In this document: piece after piece, positions 57,657-64,000 of the stretch | How the letters are laid out: every line of letters starts with the position of its first letter | Position numbering within the stretch: position 1 is the stretch's first letter | NCBI GenBank assembly: GCA_017165825.1 | Contig: CM029387.1 | Coordinates: forward strand, 3,612,178 to 3,676,177 | DNA: 64,000 bases | Direction of reading: 5' to 3' | From: Hepsetus odoe | Lineage: Eukaryota; Chordata; Actinopteri; Characiformes; Hepsetidae | The notes under the pieces: generated by a model | The model's database searches: none | Told to the model about the DNA's origin: nothing | The model's input: the letters and a program-made list of their open reading frames with translations, nothing else | Made by a program: the position numbers and the translations under genes

Positions 57657-60600
57657 ATGTCGAAAAAGGAGGAAAAGCCCGGAGAGCAGAAGGCTGAAGC
57701 TGATTCCAACTGGAAGCACCTCATCTATAATCCCACAACAGGGGAGTTTGTCGGTCGCACAGCCAGCAGCTGGGGTAAGACAGGACGAAAAAGACATTCA
57801 CACAGAAAAAAGGTTTAAAGACGACATAAATGAGTCTCACAGCACAATGTCGCTCGTTTCACCTCTGCAGCAACATTTACCACCTGCTGTCAATGAGAAA
57901 ATGGGGGTCAAATGTGAGGAAATAGCCCCTTCAGCAAGGACTATTTCTCATAAACCTGGATACAAACCTTGTACCTGCCATTTAAAGACACATCCTCCAC
58001 CGTAATGTAGAACAAACTGTAATAAAACAGCCTCAAATCAGATAAAATCACCAGCGCATTTTCGAATTTTCCGTTCCACCTTAAATGAGGCGCCCGAATG
58101 CCATTGCTGCGCCATTTAAGGTGGAACGGAAAATTGGAGGGGAATAATGGCTATAAAAAGCGAAGCTCACCTTCATTGCTCAATCTCTGAATGCCTGGGC
58201 CATTTCCTGGAGCCCTGTTTCTCTCCCGGACCAGCAGAATGCTCGGTGAGCTGCCATATTTAGGTGTCAGCCTCATTTCATTCATTCTGATTCATTTTCC
58301 CTTCACATGATGGAGGCTGCTGAGATCCTCCCTCATCTTCTGCAATCATCTCACTAAGGGTCAAAGACAAGTCCCACATCATTATATGTTAATATCAATG
58401 AAACATCTTGGGATAATGGTAAAGATGGTCCGCCACCAGTTGGGATGGTTGGTGATGCTGGGTATTTTCCACAGACTGTCAGTGTGTTACTGCTGCGGCT
58501 GCAGAAAAAAACATCACACGCCTGTTCACTCCCATCAGCACTGGACTGCTTCACCGGCGGTGTGAAAATGAGTGTTTAAGGAAGCAAATTTAAACAGCAT
58601 TGGTTAAAAGGCTCTAATTTACTCCAAATGGCTATGGGTGTGTGTGTGTGTGTGTGTGTGTGTTTGTAATTTCCATCCTCCGCTTTTATTACTTGAGGCT
58701 TTCAAGGTCAAAGCAGACTTGCTTGATGTTATTACACACTAAAATCGAGTATTCAGATTTTGCCTGTCCTATGTTTAAAATGTCCATGATGTCTGAGAAA
58801 TGAATCTGGCATCGTGTCACAAGTCATTAAAGGACTGTATTCTCCAACAGCTGGAGTCAATTCAACGATTGATCGTATTAGATCATATGATTTCCTTTTT
58901 GTTTTGGGTTGCAGAATGTCAGAGGAATTTTCCCACATGTAGTTGACATGAGATTTCATTTGTTGCGATTCATTTTATTAATTCTTTTGATGCCTGTTTT
59001 AGTAGCATAGGCCTTCAGCTTCAGGCCTATTGTCATTTGAAAATCTTCAAATCTACAGACTACACTCACACCTGCATCAATAAAGCTCCTAAAATGTAAG
59101 AAAAATACATTTCGCTGTTTCTTGGCTGAACTGTATTATTAAAAAATTTAAACTGGTGGGTTTTATATTATGTAGTTGTCTTTTATAAAGCCTAAAACTC
59201 AAACTTTGTCCAATGATTCTTTGAATGATTCATCATTCACTGAACTGTCCCTGATCTAAATGTGGCTCCTTCACCTTTTTGTTTCACACCTTGATTTTTT
59301 TGTTAAGTAAATATTAATATTAAAGCTTTAAAACCATATCTTATCTATAAATGTATAAAGCTCATATTCATGTGCACAGATTTTTGCTCTAACATGAAAC
59401 AAGCGCACAGACAGTTAACTATTCTGAATTTGGCAGGTTTTTGGAAGATTGTTTAGGTTAAACCCGAGGCATTTGCACTGTTTGAATGCTTCAAGTACAC
59501 TTGCGTTAAATCATTTTTTTGCATAATTATGTGACTCATTGGGCCAAACAGCCAGTAGCCTCTGAATTTAGAAGTAATGCTTTATTCAACTGTGATATTA
59601 ACATTTATTTACATTTAATTATAGAGCAAATAGGTGTTAGGATAAAAAATTACACTGTCCATCAGAAAGGCTCAGAAAAACACCCTGGACAGGACGCTGG
59701 GCCATCAAAGGACACACACCCACTCACACAACCAGTCACATCTAAGGGGTAATTTAACATCCCCAATCCCCCTGACATGCCTGACTTTGGACAGCATGAG
59801 AAAACTTGCACAGACATGTGGAGTCTTGACGAATATGTAGCTGCTAGTGAACCAAATGGTCTGAGTAGATTTACAGCGTGAAAGACAGTGGATGAAATAT
59901 GGGAAAAGGGGTGAAGATATGATTTGTGACCAGATTTGGAAGTCCGACTATCCCTTCAGGTGTCAAATATGTTCTAAAACTGTCTGTGTGGTTTATTGTT
60001 CTTTACTTTTCAGGCCTCATCCTCCTCTTTTATTTGGTCTTCTATGGCTTCCTGGCTGGAATGTTCAGCCTCACTATGTGGGCGATGCTTCAGACTCTGG
60101 ATGAAAACGTCCCTAAATATAGCGACCGCGTCGCTTCCCCAGGTGAGTCCCTGCAGGGACACATTGAACACATTTGGCACAGATGACACATTTATTATGC
60201 ATTGATAAACAAACAGTGGTGTGCTGTTTAGATATGCCCAGTGCATCAGGCCGTTTCAAAGATGCGTAAAGGGACGATTATTCTTGAAGAAAATGTAGCT
60301 GCTAATGAACCTAGTGGTCTGAGTACACTAACATTGTGAAAGATAGTGTTCATTCATCAACATCAAACAAAACCAAAAGAAAGTTATAAAGTAAAAATGG
60401 ACTTTATGTGGAAATGATCAAAACTAATTGGTCTGGCCTGTGGTAGGCTACGTTCTTAGACCTCTCAGTCCATTCCAGTTAAAAGGTTCCTTCAGGTACA
60501 GCCAAGAAATGCTGGACACAGTCGAGATGCTCGAACATGCGATGTTTGAGAAAAAAGTGAAAGTGACAACCCTTGTCATTGCGAGGTCATGGCACAGCAC

Positions 60601-62524
60601 ACATGAACCACAACAAAATTGGACCTCTGCATTTAACCCATGCACACTCAAACCCGTGCAGCAGTGGGCAGCTATTGAAAGCGCCCGGGGAGCAGTGACG
60701 GGGACGGTACCTTGCTCAAGGGTACCTCAGGGCAACCTATTGGGAAGGGGTTTGAACCCCCGATCCTCCGATCATGCAGCTAACACCCTAACCGCTAGGC
60801 CACCGCTGAGAATGCGCCATACTTCTCCTTTCACTGCCTTCTGTTGCCCATTCTTTCTTTTTTCCACAAATCTGATCTCAAAATGTTAAAGAGGAATTCT
60901 GGTGGATGAAAAGGGTAGTAAAAGGTTCTATAAATTATACTGTATTCTTTTTTAGAGGCTTTAAATTGCTTGCAGGTGGAGGAAAAAAAACATGCATTCA
61001 GTGAGCTGAAGAGTTTTGAGCTCACATGAAACCACTAAACAACCAAATATTTTGACTCTCACATGACGTCATTCACATCAGTGCTTAGCTGGCCAGCTTA
61101 CAGTTGTTCCAGTCAGTGGTATTTACTGTATCAGTTTATTTAGACTCCTTACTAATGATCTGAAAAAGCAGCTTTGGAAGAACATTATATTTTCTTTTAA
61201 GGTTGAAGAACATCCTTGGAGAGTACTGCCAAGGATCCACCTTTCTGAGCTGCAGTCTAGGCTTTTTGAATGCAGCAAATGACATGTTACGGCCGATCAG
61301 TTGTTCCTGTGTAGCTGCTTTTGCAAGCTTTACAGAATGGTGGTGAAAATTGTATTTAAAATATTGTGCAGCTCAACACTCTAGGAGGAGAACACTAATT
61401 GTCAGTTGTGTTGTACAGACATTTTCTAGTTTCACAGGTCCATCCTGTCCACACAGACATCCATAGAGAGGTCAATTAAGCTATCTTGGACTACAAGAAA
61501 GTGATTCCAGCTTCTGAAAAATGTTTCAAACTGAATATTTGTGCATTTAAATACAAAGCTGTCACCACACTATAAGAGTTATCCAGAGCATACAATTTCA
61601 CTGATTATTAGAGCCATGATCTCATGATATGATCAGCACTTAGTCCTGTATCATTTTATCATTTGGAACCCAATATTCTTTCCTGATAGTCTTTCTCAGT
61701 TTCTGATGCCAAATGATGTGACTTTTTTCATGTAGCTTACATTCTGTTTGTAAAATATATGATCGTATATGTGAGTAAATGAATCATTTTCAGCAAATAA
61801 GTAGTTACTACCTAAGGCTACGGTTCGAGATCCATATGTTTAGCCTTTCATTAAGATGGAGCTGTAAAAAACCATGGTTATCCAAAGGCAGCATGTCTTT
61901 GATGCAAAGCACCACTCTTATGAAGCTATGTCAGGGCTTATAGAACCTCCTTGTGTAAAATTATTTGCCTGCAAAACTGGAGCCAAGGTCCTTGAGATGC
62001 TTTGCATCATAAAAATAAAAATTGTTCTGAAAAGCTTGTTCAGTTTCCCAACTGTCATAAAATATAAAGTGATTGTAATTGACATAAGACATTCTTATGT
62101 TTCAGGCTTGGTTATCCGTCCAAAATCAATGGAAATAGTGTACAACAAGTCAGACCCCTCTCAATATCAGGAGTTTGTGCAGCATCTGGAGAACCTCCTG
62201 GAACGTAAGTGCTCAATACATTTCTCTTCCAACTTACTCTAACAGTAGGAAATATAGATATGGTAACAATATCAGTTAAAACTGTGCCTTTTCAGTTAAA
62301 ACTGTGGACATGTGGCAATGAAGATGAACTAATAAATGGCAAATAACAGATTCTTTCATTAAAACCACAGTATTAAAGGCTGGGGTGAGATTTCTGGACA
62401 GATTTTATTTACAAGAATAAAGAAGCCACAGTCGCATCTAAATCTGAGTGAAGCAGTCAATTAAAGTGGATTAGCTGCTCATCACTTTAACTCACATCCA
62501 AAAAGACATGTAATTCTCTCTCTG

Positions 62525-62555
<31 letters not shown>

Positions 62556-63268
62556 GTCTATCTATCTCTCTCTCACTCGCTCTTTCTCTTCACGTGTATT
62601 AGAGTATAACGATACAGAGCAGGTGAAGAACGAGCTGTGTTTGGCGGGTCAGTACTATGAACAGGACGGTTTGGTGCAGAAGAAGGTGTGTCAGTTCAGG
62701 AGGAGTTCTCTGGAGATCTGCTCGGGCCTGCTGGACTCAAGTTTTGGCTATAGAGAGGGACAACCCTGCGTCATAGTCAAAATGAACAGGGTCAGCCCAC
62801 CGTTCTTTTAAATTTGACTAATATTATTTTTAAAATCTTATTTAATATTAGAACTTTGCTCAGTAAATCTTTCTTTTGAAGACTTTAAAGGTTTATGTGT
62901 ATTTTATAGATATATATTCATTTTGTGCTGCACATAGAGATTTTTGACAGCTATTCATCCCATCCATTCACCATTTATTTTATTTAGGATTTTTTTACAT
63001 CTGATTTGCCTAAACACAACTGAAGAAACTGCATGTTTCACATTCACATTACACTTAAGAAACCGCGGCCAATATTGTTGAATTGTTGCAGGAATAGCCA
63101 TCTCAAAGCTTTTCGATCTAGAGAGACTTTGCCATAAAAGTGTGTTATGTAATGAAACATAAATTATTATAGATGACTAATATTACTCATATTGCTGTCA
63201 TTATTATTCATCTGCAGATTATTGGCCTCAAGCCAGCTGGAGATCCGTTTATAAACTGCACAGCGAAG
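57657..63268 (+). CDS. atp1b3: Na+/K+-ATPase beta-3 subunit, first five exons (3' end outside window)
   Basis: Exons: 57657-57774, 60014-60142, 62106-62204, 62603-62790, 63218-63268, all GT-AG and in phase, giving 195 codons. Human ATP1B3 is 279 aa, so about 85 residues lie beyond the window. The beta subunit is a type II membrane glycoprotein that pairs with the catalytic alpha subunit, stabilises it and brings it to the plasma membrane. Residues 1-39 are cytoplasmic and include IYNPTTGEFVGRT. Residues 41-65 form the membrane helix with the conserved FYLVFYGFLAG. The ectodomain carries N-glycosylation sites NDT and NCT and the conserved cysteines in ELCL, KVCQF, EICSG, QPCVI and INCT. The start at 57657 gives the conserved short cytoplasmic tail; the upstream in-frame ATG would add 35 residues unknown in the family. 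Confidence 0.95.
58065..58135. repeat. near-perfect palindrome of 71 bp (same family as 40651-40758)
   Basis: The left arm AATTTTCCGTTCCACCTTAAATGAGGCGC, in two parts from 58065 to 58093, is matched by its reverse complement at 58109-58135 with only a two-base difference. The loop is about 15 bases. It lies in atp1b3 intron 1, about 290 bases past the exon 1 donor, in CpG-containing sequence. Confidence 0.9.
58638..58663. repeat. (TG)n microsatellite
   Basis: TG run of about 26 bases in atp1b3 intron 1. Confidence 0.9.
59680..59830 (-). repeat. repeat fragment related to family-3 SINE tails
   Basis: The phrases CCCTGGACAGGACGCTGGGCCA, ACACACACCCACTCACAC and GAAAACTTGCACAGACATGTGG, the latter two in part, are typical of the region adjoining family-3 SINE heads in fish genomes. 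No head is present here. It lies in atp1b3 intron 1. Confidence 0.5.
60554..60808 (-). repeat. tRNA-derived SINE (family 1), young copy, minus orientation
   Basis: Minus-strand head GCGGTGGCCTAGCGG (A box TGGCCTAGCGG), B box GGTTCAAACCC, a body with CCTGAGGTACCCTTGAGCAAGG in two parts, and tail CACTTTCACTT. It differs from 63340-63596 at only about eight of 255 positions. It lies in atp1b3 intron 2. Confidence 0.9.
62514..62580. repeat. (TATC)n/(TC)n microsatellite before atp1b3 exon 4
   Basis: The repeat ends about 20 bases before the exon 4 acceptor (exon starts 62603) and supplies most of its pyrimidine tract. Confidence 0.9.
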
Positions 63269-63339
63269 GTAAGTGACTGATGGGTGACAAACTGAGTGGA
63301 ATAATAAAACTTACATTTCGGATATCAGCTCAATAGATG

Positions 63340-63596
63340 AAAGTGAAAGTGACAACCCTTGTCATTGCGAGGTCACGGCACAGCGCACATGAACCACAAC
63401 GAAATTGGACCTCTGCATTTAACCCATGCACACTCAAACCCGTGCAGCAGTGGGCAGCTATTGAAAGCGCCCGGGGAGCAGTGATGGGGACGGTACCTTG
63501 CTCAGGGGTACCTCAGGGCAACCTATTGGGAAGGGGTTTGAACCCCCGATCCTCCGATCATGCGGCTAACGCCCTAACCGCTAGGCCACCGCTGCC
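63340..63596 (-). repeat. tRNA-derived SINE (family 1), young copy, minus orientation
   Basis: Near-identical to 60554-60808, with intact A box (TGGCCTAGCGG) and B box (GGTTCAAACCC) on the minus strand. It lies in atp1b3 intron 5, 70 bases past the exon 5 donor. Confidence 0.9.
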
Positions 63597-63916
63597 CATG
63601 GTTCTGAGTGTGTAATTAATAGGGGTGTAAAGGTTTGAAATGAAATTGGAAATAAAGTGTTAAAACCTAAAATATTAAGCAGTTTTGACTTAAAATAATG
63701 TAGTTAAAGTGTCAGCACAAATGAAATGATTTTAATAATTAAGTAATGTATCATTTATTAGGATGAGTAATTGAGTAATATATTTAAGCTGTTTAATGGA
63801 GTTCATTCATTTCAAATGAATTACTTCAGCATAATAAAGCAAAATGTTGGTTTACATGAATAAAAGCCCAGTTATGGAGGAGCTTTTTTGGAATCTGACG
63901 AATGTGTTGTTGTGAA

Positions 63917-64000
63917 AGAAAGTGAAAGTGACTACTCTTGTCGTTGTGAAACATAGCTCAGCACACAGACACAACGAAATTACACCTTTGCATTTTACCC
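63917..64000 (-). repeat. tRNA-derived SINE (family 1), tail end, cut by the window edge
   Basis: The sequence starts GAAAGTGAAAGTGACTACTC and runs to GCATTTTACCC, matching the tail of the other minus-oriented family-1 copies. The head lies beyond the window. Confidence 0.75.

Noticed and set aside
58150..58160. TATAAAA sequence
   Set aside because: It lies in atp1b3 intron 1, 490 bases past the start codon, beside the palindrome. A CpG promoter upstream explains the gene.
63340..63596. A and B boxes resembling a tRNA gene on the minus strand
   Set aside because: The boxes belong to a repeated SINE head. No complete cloverleaf or acceptor stem is formed, and the same head recurs across the window.
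60540..63600. Near-identical frames of 92-153 codons ending GLNPRSSDHAA-NTLTARPPL
   Set aside because: Both are translations of the two SINE copies, not a protein family.

Overview
This 64 kb window is vertebrate nuclear DNA, almost certainly from a teleost fish. Small exons are separated by AT-rich introns, the proteins are clear vertebrate orthologs, and the non-coding sequence is full of fish-type repeats: tRNA-derived SINEs, Tc1/mariner and hAT relics, a LINE of the kind common in fish, and very long CA, CT and TCTA microsatellites. There are no prokaryotic features. Exon models were built by hand from GT-AG boundaries and checked for phase continuity; no alignment program was run.

Layout: (1) 1-5167 is mostly intergenic, with a possible first exon and promoter of a minus-strand gene near 855-990. 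(2) 5168-15477, minus strand: a complete gk5 (putative glycerol kinase 5), 16 coding exons, 527 aa. (3) 15478-18736: the CpG-rich gk5 promoter, an upstream CpG patch, and the xrn1 3' untranslated region. (4) 18737-41200, minus strand: a complete xrn1 (5'-3' exoribonuclease 1), 41 coding exons, 1688 aa, all seven active-site acidic residues present, one GC-AG intron, and a Tc1/mariner copy in intron 10. (5) 43383-47358, minus strand: a four-exon gene for an unrecognised 155-aa type I membrane protein (signal peptide, short ectodomain, one transmembrane helix, short tail); all three introns are phase 1. This is the best candidate for something undescribed. (6) 47359-57656: repeat-rich intergenic DNA with LINE fragments, SINEs, two degenerate tandem or low-complexity regions, and a 660-bp pyrimidine block. 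(7) 57657-63268, plus strand: the first five exons (195 codons) of atp1b3, the Na+/K+-ATPase beta-3 subunit, which runs off the right edge.

The genes do not form a functional unit. gk5 is linked to lipid metabolism, xrn1 to cytoplasmic mRNA decay, and atp1b3 to ion transport at the plasma membrane. The order gk5-xrn1 is the same as I recall from human 3q23, but atp1b3 lies on the other side of the pair and a small membrane-protein gene sits where ATR would be. A repeated regulatory theme is that GT/CA microsatellites lie directly against several splice sites in gk5 and xrn1.
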